Below are positions 1-6,513 of a stretch of DNA of 64,000 bases, in pieces (position 1 is the first letter of the stretch; the number at the start of each line of letters is the position of its first letter). A model generated the notes under the pieces. That model was not told the DNA's origin. It was given only the letters and a program-made list of their open reading frames with translations, and did no database searches. Made by a program: the position numbers and the translations under genes. This stretch comes from a virus, in the IMG/VR virus record IMGVR_UViG_3300036766_002181, positions 1-64,000 of that record; one strand, written 5' to 3'.

Positions 1-453
1 GTTGTCATTGGAACAAACGGGGGAGATGCCTATGCCTGTTTAGAAATGATGGATGCAATAAAAAGCTGTTCGGTGAAGGTTGCTACCATTGTTGAAGGCA
101 AGGCTTTTTCTGCTGGTGCCTTTTTGTTTTCCTGTGGAGCAGAGGGCCACAGATATATGGCCCCAAATGCAACTCTAATGATTCACCCACTTTCCATGGA
201 AAGTTTTGGATCAATTGGGGCTGTTAAAACCTCTACAGAAGAAGGCGACAGACTTAATGAAAAATTATTTAAGATGTTATCAAAGAATTGCAATAAACCA
301 GAAAGCTACTTTTTTGACAAATTAAAGTCAGACTATTTTAGTGCCGAATGGTACCTGGATCCAAAAGAGGCCGTTCGACACAATCTGACAAATCATATGA
401 AGGTACCCTTCTTTACAGTTGACGTTGGCATGACCTACAAATTTGGTCTATAA
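1..453 (+). CDS. ClpP-like serine protease (5' end missing)
   Basis: The reading frame is open from base 1, so the N-terminus lies outside the window; about 150 residues are visible. It resembles the ClpP/crotonase-fold protease subunit. A glycine-rich TNGGDAY turn is followed by the nucleophile context GKAFSAGAFL (Ser before Ala-Gly-Ala) and then the His context ATLMIHP, in the order and spacing of ClpP. The third catalytic residue (Asp) would lie in the C-terminal half and I cannot assign it with certainty. Large phages use such proteins either as a self-compartmentalised protease or as a prohead protease. With no scaffold or capsid gene visible next to it, I cannot choose. It is on the plus strand, with the next promoter 11 bases after its stop. 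Confidence 0.8.
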   Translation, partial: VVIGTNGGDAYACLEMMDAIKSCSVKVATIVEGKAFSAGAFLFSCGAEGHRYMAPNATLMIHPLSMESFGSIGAVKTSTEEGDRLNEKLFKMLSKNCNKPESYFFDKLKSDYFSAEWYLDPKEAVRHNLTNHMKVPFFTVDVGMTYKFGL

Positions 454-463
454 TCACAGGGGC

Positions 464-492
464 TTGACTATTTGAGCAATATCTGATATGAT
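464..492 (+). promoter_or_regulatory. sigma70-type promoter, near-leaderless
   Basis: TTGACT (464-469), a 17-base spacer and TATGAT (487-492), with a TGn extension just before the -10 box. The expected start point is about base 499, while the GTG start of the phosphatase is at 502, so the mRNA would have only about 2-3 leader bases and no ribosome binding site. Confidence 0.75.
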
Positions 493-501
493 ACAATCAT
501 T

Positions 502-1275
502 GTGAACGACAACAGACCCTATCGGCAGGTTATTGTAGTGGGAGACACTCACGGGTGCTTGGTCGAGCTAAAGGAATTGCTTTATAGGGCAGAATACCGT
601 CCTGATGCTGATTTGGCAATCCTTGTTGGGGATATGACCGACCGTGGCCCGGATCCGGTCGGCATTATGCGATTTGCTCGTGAGAATAATATTAAGTCCG
701 TTCTTGGAAATCACGACAACAAGTACGTGAGATTCCGTAAGCATGAATTTAAGCGAATTGAATCTTCGGATGGGAAGTATAAGAATCCCATGAAGATGAG
801 CGAAAATAAAATGGCTGCCTATTTGCAAATGAATGAAGAAGATCACGTCTGGCTTGCCTCGCTGCCGAGTCGAATTCATCTTGAGGCCATCAATACCCTT
901 GTTGTGCATGCCGGAATTATTCCGAATAGGGATCCCTTTGACCAGGCAGACAACGTTTATCAATATTGCCGATATGTTTCCATGTCAGACAATTCCAAGC
1001 TTGTAAACTTGGGCCCCATGCTCGATCAACCAAAGAACAGTTGCTTTTGGGCAGACCGTTACGAGGGAGCCACGAATATTGTTTATGGCCACAATGTTCA
1101 TGGCATGGAAAATCCATATGTCAGAACCAATAGCCTTGGTGCCAAGACCTTTGGGATTGATACGGGATGTTGTTTTGGTGGACGTTTAACGGGAATTGTT
1201 TTCAAGGACTATCCCAACAGCGACAGACACGAATTTGTTCAGGTTCAGGCAGCCAGAGTCTATTATGGGCGGTGA
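502..1275 (+). CDS. PPP-family metallophosphatase (Ser/Thr phosphatase-like)
   Basis: Calcineurin-like phosphoesterase of 257 residues with the full PPP signature: GDTHG (residues 14-18), GDMTDRG (43-49), GNHD (69-72) and VVHAG (134-138), plus a later YGHNVHG histidine. These residues hold two metal ions and hydrolyse phosphomonoesters. The family includes the lambda-type protein phosphatase and diadenosine tetraphosphatases. The DRG and GNHD spacing favours a protein-phosphatase-like enzyme, but the substrate cannot be read from sequence. Start: GTG at 502 is the only start that keeps the beta strand before GDTHG. It has no Shine-Dalgarno site and lies right behind a strong promoter, so it is probably translated from a leaderless mRNA. 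The 3' end overlaps the convergent gene by 13 bases. Confidence 0.85.
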   Translation: MNDNRPYRQVIVVGDTHGCLVELKELLYRAEYRPDADLAILVGDMTDRGPDPVGIMRFARENNIKSVLGNHDNKYVRFRKHEFKRIESSDGKYKNPMKMSENKMAAYLQMNEEDHVWLASLPSRIHLEAINTLVVHAGIIPNRDPFDQADNVYQYCRYVSMSDNSKLVNLGPMLDQPKNSCFWADRYEGATNIVYGHNVHGMENPYVRTNSLGAKTFGIDTGCCFGGRLTGIVFKDYPNSDRHEFVQVQAARVYYGR

Positions 1276-1823
1276 ACTATTTTCCCGTCAACCAATTCTG
1301 CGTCATTAAATACTTCATCAAAAAACGGAATAACAAATTTGTGTCCGTGATATTCGCTATAGAAGTCCTCTATATTCTTAACATTTGGTAGAACCACCCT
1401 AGAAGTGGCAATTGGTGCCCTGCCATTAAGAGTTATGAAACTGGCCAGCATGCCAGATCTGCTTCCTTCTACCTTCTTCACATAGATCACCGCCTCTTGC
1501 TCATACCCTTTTCCAAGGGCCAGCAAATCCCTTGCCCTAACATTTGGTACAACAAAGGGATGCTCTATATTTCCATAGCGTCCTGTAATTTGATAAAACC
1601 CATAACCCAATTCACGTAGATCCCTAGAGAGCTTAAGATTTCTGGTTCTGTTTTCTTTTGGTGATAATTCTTTGGCATTTGGATTTTCTGCTGTTAAAAT
1701 ACCAACGGAATTAATCTTTGGTTCCATACCGGCGAGGGAACGAATAAGCCTGGAATAACCACTTTCTTTTAATAGATAAGTTTTAATCTCATGCTCTACA
1801 AGAATTTTTAATGTATTTTGCAT
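1263..1823 (-). CDS. Hypothetical protein, DUF3293-like
   Basis: A protein of about 186 residues. The central part reads ITAENPNAK-like, then KENRTRN, DLRELGYGFY and GRYGNIEHPF. This pattern (an 'ENP' turn, an 'ENR' helix, 'LRELGY', then an aromatic and a Gly-rich turn) recalls the DUF3293 family, whose function is unknown to me; this is recognition by eye only. I place the start at ATG 1823 rather than the TTG 12 bases upstream. No Shine-Dalgarno site is visible. It is divergent from the gene at 1848 and shares a 24-base AT-rich spacer with it, and it is convergent with the phosphatase, overlapping its end by 13 bases. Confidence 0.6.
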   Translation of the reverse strand: MQNTLKILVEHEIKTYLLKESGYSRLIRSLAGMEPKINSVGILTAENPNAKELSPKENRTRNLKLSRDLRELGYGFYQITGRYGNIEHPFVVPNVRARDLLALGKGYEQEAVIYVKKVEGSRSGMLASFITLNGRAPIATSRVVLPNVKNIEDFYSEYHGHKFVIPFFDEVFNDAELVDGKIVHRP

Positions 1824-1833
1824 TAATTGCGGC

Positions 1834-1847
1834 AATATTTAAATATT
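1834..1847. promoter_or_regulatory. AT-rich palindrome between divergent starts
   Basis: A perfect 14-base palindrome, AATATTTAAATATT, ends directly before the ATG at 1848 and lies 11 bases from the opposing ATG at 1823. It may be a shared operator or promoter core for both genes, but in AT-rich DNA chance is a real alternative. Confidence 0.3.
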
Positions 1848-2363
1848 ATGATCAAAAGAAGACAGCCGAACAACGATTCTTTAATAGGCAATTTGGTTAA
1901 AATAAAACATAATAATGACAAAAAAGGAATGGATATTGTTATGACCGTGTTTAATGCCCTACCCAATATAAAAGACAAATGGGACAAGGAAGAGGCAGAA
2001 AGGGAAATATCCTCAGAAGAGATTACAAGCGGGATAGCAAGGGATCTTGCCACAATTGTTTATTTTTCAGCAATGCCAATTGATTTAATTAAAGAAGAAG
2101 ACCTGTTTTTTAATGATTTTTCTCGTGGACTAAGTTCAGAAGAATTAGAAAGATTTGAAAATATAAAAAAAGAATCCTATGCCATGATTGTCGGCGGCCC
2201 GATCAAAAAGATTTTACCATTTTTAAATTGGGAAACCGTTTTAAATTCTCTAGAGCAGCAACAACAAGAGAATAATGGGCCTGTTGTTTTTTATAAATTG
2301 CTTTTAAACAATAGGCTATATTGGGTTTGTGATACCTGTTTAATCTTCGATAATTTGAAATAG
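1848..2363 (+). CDS. Small phage protein, possible 'PG-x-L' beta-barrel family member
   Basis: A 171-residue protein of unknown function. It begins near a GNLVKIKHNN segment and ends with a beta-rich tail (FYKLLLNNRLYWV, then CDTCLIF) resembling the C-terminal half of the small 'PG-D/N-L-Y/V' proteins elsewhere in this window, notably the 24328-24732 product (LVWYEVLIENQIYII). A helical, acidic insertion lies between (KDKWDKEEAE and neighbours). The membership is my inference. The ATG at 1848 is preferred over the in-frame TTG at 1827. The 3' end overlaps the deaminase gene on the other strand by 24 bases. Confidence 0.55.
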   Translation: MIKRRQPNNDSLIGNLVKIKHNNDKKGMDIVMTVFNALPNIKDKWDKEEAEREISSEEITSGIARDLATIVYFSAMPIDLIKEEDLFFNDFSRGLSSEELERFENIKKESYAMIVGGPIKKILPFLNWETVLNSLEQQQQENNGPVVFYKLLLNNRLYWVCDTCLIFDNLK

Positions 2364-2837
2364 TTTAATTCCTGTAGAGGATGCAACCAAAAATGGCTCC
2401 CTATCCTCGTGAGCCTTAAGAAAGTAAATTTTCTTAATGCCGGAATTGGCAATAATCTTAAAACAATTCCAACATGGAGAAACCGTAACAAACATTTCTG
2501 CCTTATTGATGCTGGTTCCATTTCTTGCTGCCTGGGCAATGGCATTTTGTTCAGCATGCACGTCCCTGGAATAGGAAGAATTCTTACTCAGTTTATGACC
2601 ATGGGTGTTGCAATGAGGAAGACCTGAAATTGCTCCATTGTATCCTGTAGAAAGAATTGTTTTGTCTCTTACAATGACAGCACCCACTTGAAGCTTAGAG
2701 CAGGTAGATCTGGTAGAAATGACCCTTGCCAGATTCATGAAGTATTTTTCCCAAGAAATTCTCATTGGTGCAGGTGGTGGTGGTGGTGGTGGTGGTTGCT
2801 GCTGTTGAGCCCTTTTCTTTATTTTTGACACATTCAT
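2340..2837 (-). CDS. Deoxycytidylate (dCMP) deaminase-like enzyme
   Basis: Zinc-dependent deaminase of 165 residues. HAEQNAI (His94, catalytic Glu96) and SPCWNCF (Cys122, Cys125) form the catalytic zinc site. LPHCNTHGH followed by SYSRDVHAE is the arrangement typical of dCMP deaminases of the ComEB/T4 cd type, which convert dCMP to dUMP for dTTP synthesis. The usual TPC is SPC here. The first 24 residues are an odd tail with four Gln and eight Pro, coded by a triplet repeat; Met25 (base 2765) is an alternative start that would remove it. Neither start has a clear Shine-Dalgarno site. The gene is divergent from 2882. Confidence 0.85.
   Translation of the reverse strand: MNVSKIKKRAQQQQPPPPPPPPAPMRISWEKYFMNLARVISTRSTCSKLQVGAVIVRDKTILSTGYNGAISGLPHCNTHGHKLSKNSSYSRDVHAEQNAIAQAARNGTSINKAEMFVTVSPCWNCFKIIANSGIKKIYFLKAHEDREPFLVASSTGIKLFQIIED
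2773..2796. repeat. (GGT)8 triplet repeat
   Basis: Eight perfect GGT units on the plus strand encode eight prolines of the deaminase on the minus strand, next to a GCT/GTT stretch coding Gln. This is a slippage-prone microsatellite whose length changes would keep the frame. Confidence 0.85.
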
Positions 2838-2881
2838 ATATTAATATGGGTAAAATATAAAATAAACTGATATTTATATGC

Positions 2882-3424
2882 ATGGCAATAAAAACAAGAA
2901 TCACATCAAAGGGCATAATTCAAGAACATACTTCTGATATTTTATCAGAATTTGATATTGAGGTTAACCAAAAAGAGGGGCAGGCTCTTAGGCGCAGAAC
3001 CCTAGTCATAAGTCATGAAGATTTAACTGCCGATGACACCACCCAAACATTTTCGATGGGCGCGGCGTTCCCGGCGGGGGCGGTGGTTCAAGTCCTCGAT
3101 GTCGATGTAACGGCGGAGATTGTCGGGCTTACTAACCCGCACGTGAGGCTGGGAGTGCTGGGACAGCCGGGCGGCCCTGGCGAGTTTCTTGACTATGTGT
3201 TGGTCACTGACGGCGGCGTATTAGTCCAGCGAAAATCAATGCCGTACGACATTTCCGGGGATCCTCCAGGCAGCTCGAATAATGCTCTTCACGGCAGCAT
3301 CAGCGGCAGAGAGCCGACTGGCACCATCTCCGCCGACAACAACGTCAACAACGCCAGCGCCGGCAGCGTGACGGTGAACATCGTCTACATGCTTGCGGAT
3401 GATGTAACTCAAGACAATGGTTAA
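2882..3424 (+). CDS. Probable virion/adhesin protein with a GC-rich inserted C-terminal domain
   Basis: A 180-residue protein. The first ten residues (MAIKTRITSK) match the start of the 537-residue protein at 8232-9845 (MSIKTRTRIS), suggesting a shared virion-attachment segment. From about base 3050 to 3410 the base composition becomes much more GC-rich than the flanks, with GC-rich codons. The encoded part is rich in Gly, Val, Asp and Asn and looks like an all-beta domain (AFPAGAVVQVLDVDVTA, later GSVTVNIVYML). I know no family for it. It looks like a transferred domain fused to a native phage N-terminus. The ATG at 2882 follows a TATTTATATG box with no Shine-Dalgarno site. Confidence 0.6.
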   Translation: MAIKTRITSKGIIQEHTSDILSEFDIEVNQKEGQALRRRTLVISHEDLTADDTTQTFSMGAAFPAGAVVQVLDVDVTAEIVGLTNPHVRLGVLGQPGGPGEFLDYVLVTDGGVLVQRKSMPYDISGDPPGSSNNALHGSISGREPTGTISADNNVNNASAGSVTVNIVYMLADDVTQDNG

Positions 3425-3637
3425 TTGTCTTCTATCTCTTTAAAAAATCTATCTAAATTGGCTTCAATATAGCTGTCTATATCAAACGTAGACATGCGGC
3501 GGGGATGTATGGCCATCCCCCCGATAAGATCTCTTTTTGGTTTGGTTCAAACCAAGGTATATACAAATGCTTCCATATGGGCGCATTACACCGTTTTTAT
3601 CAATAGAAATATATAAGTTTCCAGGAACCAATGTCAT
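3421..3637 (-). pseudogene. Frameshifted copy of the small 'PGNLY' family
   Basis: Read from ATG 3637 (overlapping the TGA of the upstream paralogue as ATGA), the frame gives TLVPGNLYISIDKNG and CIYLGLNQT, clearly matching the 3634-3879 product (LIPGNLYVAID, CICLYLGIYKD). It then stops after 49 codons at about 3489. The rest of the paralogous match (DSYIEANLDRFFKEI, ending in TAA at 3421) is in the +1 frame. The switch lies between the A-run near 3540 and a run of six G's (minus strand) near 3520. It may be a decayed gene, a sequencing error at the homopolymer, or, less likely, a +1 programmed frameshift. Confidence 0.65.
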
Positions 3638-3879
3638 GGTATTTCCTTAAAGGAAAGATTTAGATTATGTGCAGTATAGCTATCTGTTACAAACTCGGAT
3701 ACATACATTGTCTCAACAACAAGCATCCCATGCACAATTCTGTCATGACGTTGATCTTTATAAATTCCAAGATATAGACAAATGCAGCCCTTTGGTCTAT
3801 TAACATAATATCCAAACCTATCAATGGCAACATAGAGATTTCCAGGGATTAATTTTAAATCATTATTATTCATCGCCAT
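3634..3879 (-). CDS. Small 'PGNLY' family protein A
   Basis: An 81-residue protein of unknown function. Its parts are LIPGNLYVAID near the N-terminus, a hydrophobic strand CICLYLGIY, a second strand GMLVVETMYV and a helical tail ending NLSFKEI. The same order is seen in the next gene upstream (3866-4129) and in the broken copy downstream. The predicted shape is a small beta-barrel (SH3-like) with a short C-terminal helix; this is inference from alternating hydrophobic residues. ATG 3879 follows AAGGAG, so it is the likely start over the ATG two codons later. Genes 4646 to 3421 form one tightly overlapped operon. Confidence 0.65.
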   Translation of the reverse strand: MAMNNNDLKLIPGNLYVAIDRFGYYVNRPKGCICLYLGIYKDQRHDRIVHGMLVVETMYVSEFVTDSYTAHNLNLSFKEIP

Positions 3880-4129
3880 TTATCTCCTTAAAGTATTTAT
3901 CAAGGTTTTTATTTGTTTGGCTGTTTTCAGCAAACTCAGAGATTTTCTGGGATTGGACAAGTAGCATTCTGTGAACAGATCCCTCGTGAAAGGTTAATTC
4001 AATTGGATTATTGAATAATCCAATATACATACAAACCGTTCCCGGAGATCTTCGAAGCATATAACCATGCCCCGCAAGACCGGGATTGGTGGCAGCATAT
4101 AATTTTCCTGGAATGAGTCTTTTAATCAT
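3866..4129 (-). CDS. Small 'PGKLY' family protein B
   Basis: An 87-residue protein of unknown function, paralogous to its downstream neighbour: RLIPGKLYAATN, then VCMYIGLFNN, HRMLLVQSQ and a tail NLDKYFKEINGDE. The ATG overlaps the TGA of the preceding gene (ATGA), so translation is probably coupled. Together with its neighbours it suggests local tandem duplication. Confidence 0.65.
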   Translation of the reverse strand: MIKRLIPGKLYAATNPGLAGHGYMLRRSPGTVCMYIGLFNNPIELTFHEGSVHRMLLVQSQKISEFAENSQTNKNLDKYFKEINGDE

Positions 4130-4371
4130 AACACTTTACTGTAAAATTTAGGAATATCCATTGGCGAAACAACCTTACGAAATGATCTGCCCTTGCAACA
4201 GTCATAAAAAACATATACATGCACAAGGTTGTTGAAATTACTAGGGCCTTTCAAAAGGCAAACTATAGTATTTGCGTTAATGCTTATGGTTTTGCCGTCC
4301 ATAGACCAACCATATAACAAATAATGAGTTCGATATAGATCGCCCTTAACAAGGGCCACTGTGTTTGTCAT
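4126..4371 (-). CDS. Small 'KGDLYR' family protein C
   Basis: An 81-residue protein of unknown function. LVKGDLYRTHYLL replaces the usual PGxLY start. It is followed by strands around TIVCLLKGP and VHVYVFYDCC and a short tail PKFYSKVL. It fits the same small beta-rich family but is more diverged. The start ATG overlaps the stop of the upstream gene (ATGA) and its own stop overlaps the next start, so it is part of a translationally coupled string. Confidence 0.6.
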   Translation of the reverse strand: MTNTVALVKGDLYRTHYLLYGWSMDGKTISINANTIVCLLKGPSNFNNLVHVYVFYDCCKGRSFRKVVSPMDIPKFYSKVL

Positions 4372-4646
4372 AGTGAAATTATCTTGGCATTGTCAATAAG
4401 ATTTTGTTCTAACCAAGAACCTCTTACAACATAGTATATTTCTTTTTTGCCAATCAAATAAATCTTCCAACAACCATTGTGTTCGGTTGAATCAAACTCC
4501 TTGCCCAAAACAATAAAGGGTTCCTGGTTTCTAAACTTGTATCCTGCCGCCTCAGAATCCACAATTGTATAAATCTCACCAAGCTTAAACTTTATGGGAT
4601 TTGGTTGACTTGCGGGGCCTGTTTCAGGACGAAGAACCAAGGCCAT
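4368..4646 (-). CDS. Small 'LGEIY' family protein D
   Basis: A 92-residue protein of unknown function. KFKLGEIYTIVDSE corresponds to the PGxLY start of the family. EPFIVLGKEF and CWKIYLIGKKEIYYVV supply the later strands. The ATG at 4646 lies inside the 3' end of the upstream gene (overlap of 23 bases). Confidence 0.6.
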   Translation of the reverse strand: MALVLRPETGPASQPNPIKFKLGEIYTIVDSEAAGYKFRNQEPFIVLGKEFDSTEHNGCWKIYLIGKKEIYYVVRGSWLEQNLIDNAKIISL

Positions 4647-5664
4647 ATCCCCGTTCCCTTACAATTGCCTTAACCTGTTCAAGATACTCCTCATGAAATG
4701 CCCAGGTCTTTGTTGCAGGATTATAACGACGACCAGAATTGTCGGTAAGATTCTTAAACCTGTTAATCATGCCATACATCGCAGCATCAGGAGCATACCA
4801 GGGACAAAAAACCGTAAACCAGCTTCCAGCACGGGCCCCATAGACAGGAGCCTTGCTTTCAAGCGGCACAGTAAAGGTGGCAATTGGTTCACGACAAGAG
4901 AGAAGACGTTCAGGAGGAGGAGGAGCAGAGGCGGCAACATTGTCTGATAGTCCCTTTGTACGAGCCTCTTCTGCAATGGCCTCTATGTCTCCATCAATGA
5001 AGGGCCAGTAGCGCAAGGCAATCTCAATGAATCTGTCAGCATGCACAACCGAGGCCCTACAGGGCGTCCTGTCGCCACGATACCGGGGAGTGATGATGCC
5101 AGGAATGCTACGACGAAAGGCCCGCCAGCCATCCTTGGAGGACTTGCCAGACAAAACAATGTCGTTTCCTTCAATGGTCAATACGGCAGGAGTCATGCAA
5201 ACATCGCCCTTAAGAACACCGGCAAGGGCAGCATAACCAATGGCTTCGATAATATCGATTGCACGATTCCTAACAATCGTGGAGCAAGGAAAGGAAAGGG
5301 CACGATCAAACCAATCGGCAACAAAGCGCCAATCTCCACCACTAACCATGACACGAGTAATATCAGGATTCCGAGTCTGGGTTCGGGCAAGCTGGTGAAG
5401 AAACTTGATCTTAAGCCCCTCCTCAAATTCTGAGGCAACCTCAGAATGAAAATCTTGTTCAGGATCAAAAGACAAAAGCAGGGCAGCAGCCTTGGTCAGA
5501 TTGGCAGGCATCTGCCGAGCAAAGATTGCATTGTCCTTATGCCTGCAAACTGGACCCACCCCGTTCTCCCTAGAGGCAGCATCCGTCAATTCCTTACGAC
5601 AACGAGAACAGGCCCGGTAAACACTATCAGAAAACCGTCCAGCGGTGTTTTGATGAAAAGTCAT
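4624..5664 (-). CDS. Zinc-finger (DUF6011-like) protein with HARP-like C-terminus
   Basis: A 346-residue protein. Residues 19-42 read CSRCRKELTD...GVGPVC-x-H, the pattern of DUF6011-type zinc fingers found in phages and plasmids. The middle (roughly 100-240) has no family I recognise. The last 30 residues, RRYNPATKTWAFHEEYLEQV, resemble the small HARP-like module ('Y-x-P-x-TK-x-W-x-F') that accompanies SNF2-type annealing helicases, although no helicase is present here. DNA binding is a guess from these two ends. Codon use is more GC-rich than in the small genes around it. Start ATG 5664 has a GAGG about 8 bases upstream. Confidence 0.55.
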   Translation of the reverse strand: MTFHQNTAGRFSDSVYRACSRCRKELTDAASRENGVGPVCRHKDNAIFARQMPANLTKAAALLLSFDPEQDFHSEVASEFEEGLKIKFLHQLARTQTRNPDITRVMVSGGDWRFVADWFDRALSFPCSTIVRNRAIDIIEAIGYAALAGVLKGDVCMTPAVLTIEGNDIVLSGKSSKDGWRAFRRSIPGIITPRYRGDRTPCRASVVHADRFIEIALRYWPFIDGDIEAIAEEARTKGLSDNVAASAPPPPERLLSCREPIATFTVPLESKAPVYGARAGSWFTVFCPWYAPDAAMYGMINRFKNLTDNSGRRYNPATKTWAFHEEYLEQVKAIVRERGYGLGSSS

Positions 5665-5719
5665 TATTTTAACCTCGGATCAAATAAGCAAGGGTCATAG
5701 AGAAGGCTGCCAGGCCAAG

Positions 5720-5833
5720 CTATGGGTTGCAAAGGCCGGCAGCAATACCAACGCCAGTGCCAATCGGCAGGGCAATGACAAGTCCAATCATGTCGTCCGG
5801 CAGAATCAGCTTTTTGCGGCTTTGAGTTGCCAT
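5720..5833 (-). CDS. 37-residue single-span membrane protein
   Basis: A short ORF: a basic N-terminus (MATQSRKK), then a hydrophobic stretch from LILPDDMIGLV through the Gly-rich GTGVGIAAGL, and a stop after CNP. It looks like one membrane span with the basic end on the cytoplasmic side. Support: a clear GAGGG five bases before the ATG, and a strong promoter with an extended -10 box just upstream, which would give a leader of about 20 bases. The function is unknown; a holin-like or membrane-anchoring role is possible. Confidence 0.6.
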   Translation of the reverse strand: MATQSRKKLILPDDMIGLVIALPIGTGVGIAAGLCNP

Positions 5834-5857
5834 GCATCCCTCTTCTTTCTGTCTCTC

Positions 5858-5885
5858 ATTATAGCAAATTCATTTGATTTGGCAA
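5858..5885 (-). promoter_or_regulatory. sigma70-type promoter with extended -10
   Basis: On the minus strand: TTGCCA (5885-5880), a 16-base spacer and TATAAT (5863-5858) preceded by TGC. It is placed to drive the 37-residue membrane protein and the operon down to about 3421. The leader of about 20 bases contains a GAGGG ribosome binding site, unlike the other promoters in this region. Confidence 0.7.
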
Positions 5886-5919
5886 GATAAATCAGACCAT
5901 TTTATGCAAATAAATCTGG

Positions 5920-5937
5920 AAAGTCTGGAGAGACTTT
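5920..5937. terminator. Hairpin at the end of the 5937-6347 gene
   Basis: A perfect 7-base stem (AAAGTCT/AGACTTT) with a 4-base loop overlaps the stop codon of the minus-strand gene. There is no clear U-run after it on either strand, so it would be a weak terminator or an mRNA-stabilising 3' hairpin. Confidence 0.35.
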
Positions 5938-6347
5938 TAAGGCCAATTTTTACCAGACAAACTGTCAGGACAGCCCTCTTCTTTCTCTTCCAACAACTCC
6001 CGAATTTTCTTATATTCCGCAGCATGGTGTTTTTCCCAGGTTCCCTGAAAGGCAAAGGATCTCCGAAGTGTAAGGGGCTTAAAAACGCCAGAAAGCCTGA
6101 CTCTTGCATCCTTGCAAGGAAAAACTGTAAGCTTTTGTAGGCATGGCCTCTTGTCAAGCCCATGAAACCGGGTCATGCCCTCTGTCTGTCCCAACCAGTC
6201 ACAGGGCTCAAGGGACAGCATGACAAGCATGGTACCAAAGGGAATATGCTCCATTTTGGAAAAGTCATCATTTCGGCCGGGAGGCGTATCAAGGATAACC
6301 CCTTGCCTTTTGGCCACAAACAAAAGTGTTCCAGGTACGTTTAACAT
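5937..6347 (-). CDS. Hypothetical protein, possible 'PGTLL' family member
   Basis: A 136-residue protein of unknown function. NVPGTLLFVAKRQ at the N-terminus and HIPFGTMLVMLSLEP in the middle match the 'PG-x-L ... strand' layout of the small beta-rich paralogues, best in the 13805-14149 product. The C-terminal half is longer than in the others (ending KIRELLEEKEEG), with three Cys outside any clear zinc motif. The ATG at 6347 sits only 7 bases after a strong -10 box, so the mRNA should be leaderless. No Shine-Dalgarno site is present. Confidence 0.6.
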   Translation of the reverse strand: MLNVPGTLLFVAKRQGVILDTPPGRNDDFSKMEHIPFGTMLVMLSLEPCDWLGQTEGMTRFHGLDKRPCLQKLTVFPCKDARVRLSGVFKPLTLRRSFAFQGTWEKHHAAEYKKIRELLEEKEEGCPDSLSGKNWP

Positions 6348-6354
6348 GGCAAAG

Positions 6355-6383
6355 AATATAGCATATTCAAATTACTAAGTCAA
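6355..6383 (-). promoter_or_regulatory. sigma70-type promoter, leaderless
   Basis: On the minus strand: TTGACT (6383-6378), a 17-base spacer and TATATT (6360-6355) with TGC just before it. The predicted start point (about 6348) coincides with the ATG at 6347. The rest of the spacer up to 6513 (about 130 bases) holds no gene that I can support. Confidence 0.75.
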
Positions 6384-6513
6384 CAACAAGAAAAATAATA
6401 AAATATAATCGATTTAAGGCTTGACAAGACAAGTCCGTGTCAGGCTACCATTGGCCTGATTGGCTTGGCTCAGAATGGCGCACAGAGGCCGTAACAATGA
6501 AATTTATGAAGAC

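Noticed and set aside
1827-1847. Longer version of the 1848-2363 gene starting at TTG 1827
   Set aside because: It would run through the AT-rich palindrome and overlap the divergent gene's upstream region, and no ribosome site precedes it.
2871-2878. TATAAATA on the minus strand, 34 bases before the deaminase ATG, as a T4-type late promoter
   Set aside because: The same consensus is not found in the correct orientation before the virion genes, and the deaminase is not a late gene.
6348-6513. Small gene or structured RNA between 6348 and 6513
   Set aside because: Only short stems (CAGGC/GCCTG) and a promoter are visible; no ORF with a start and ribosome site.
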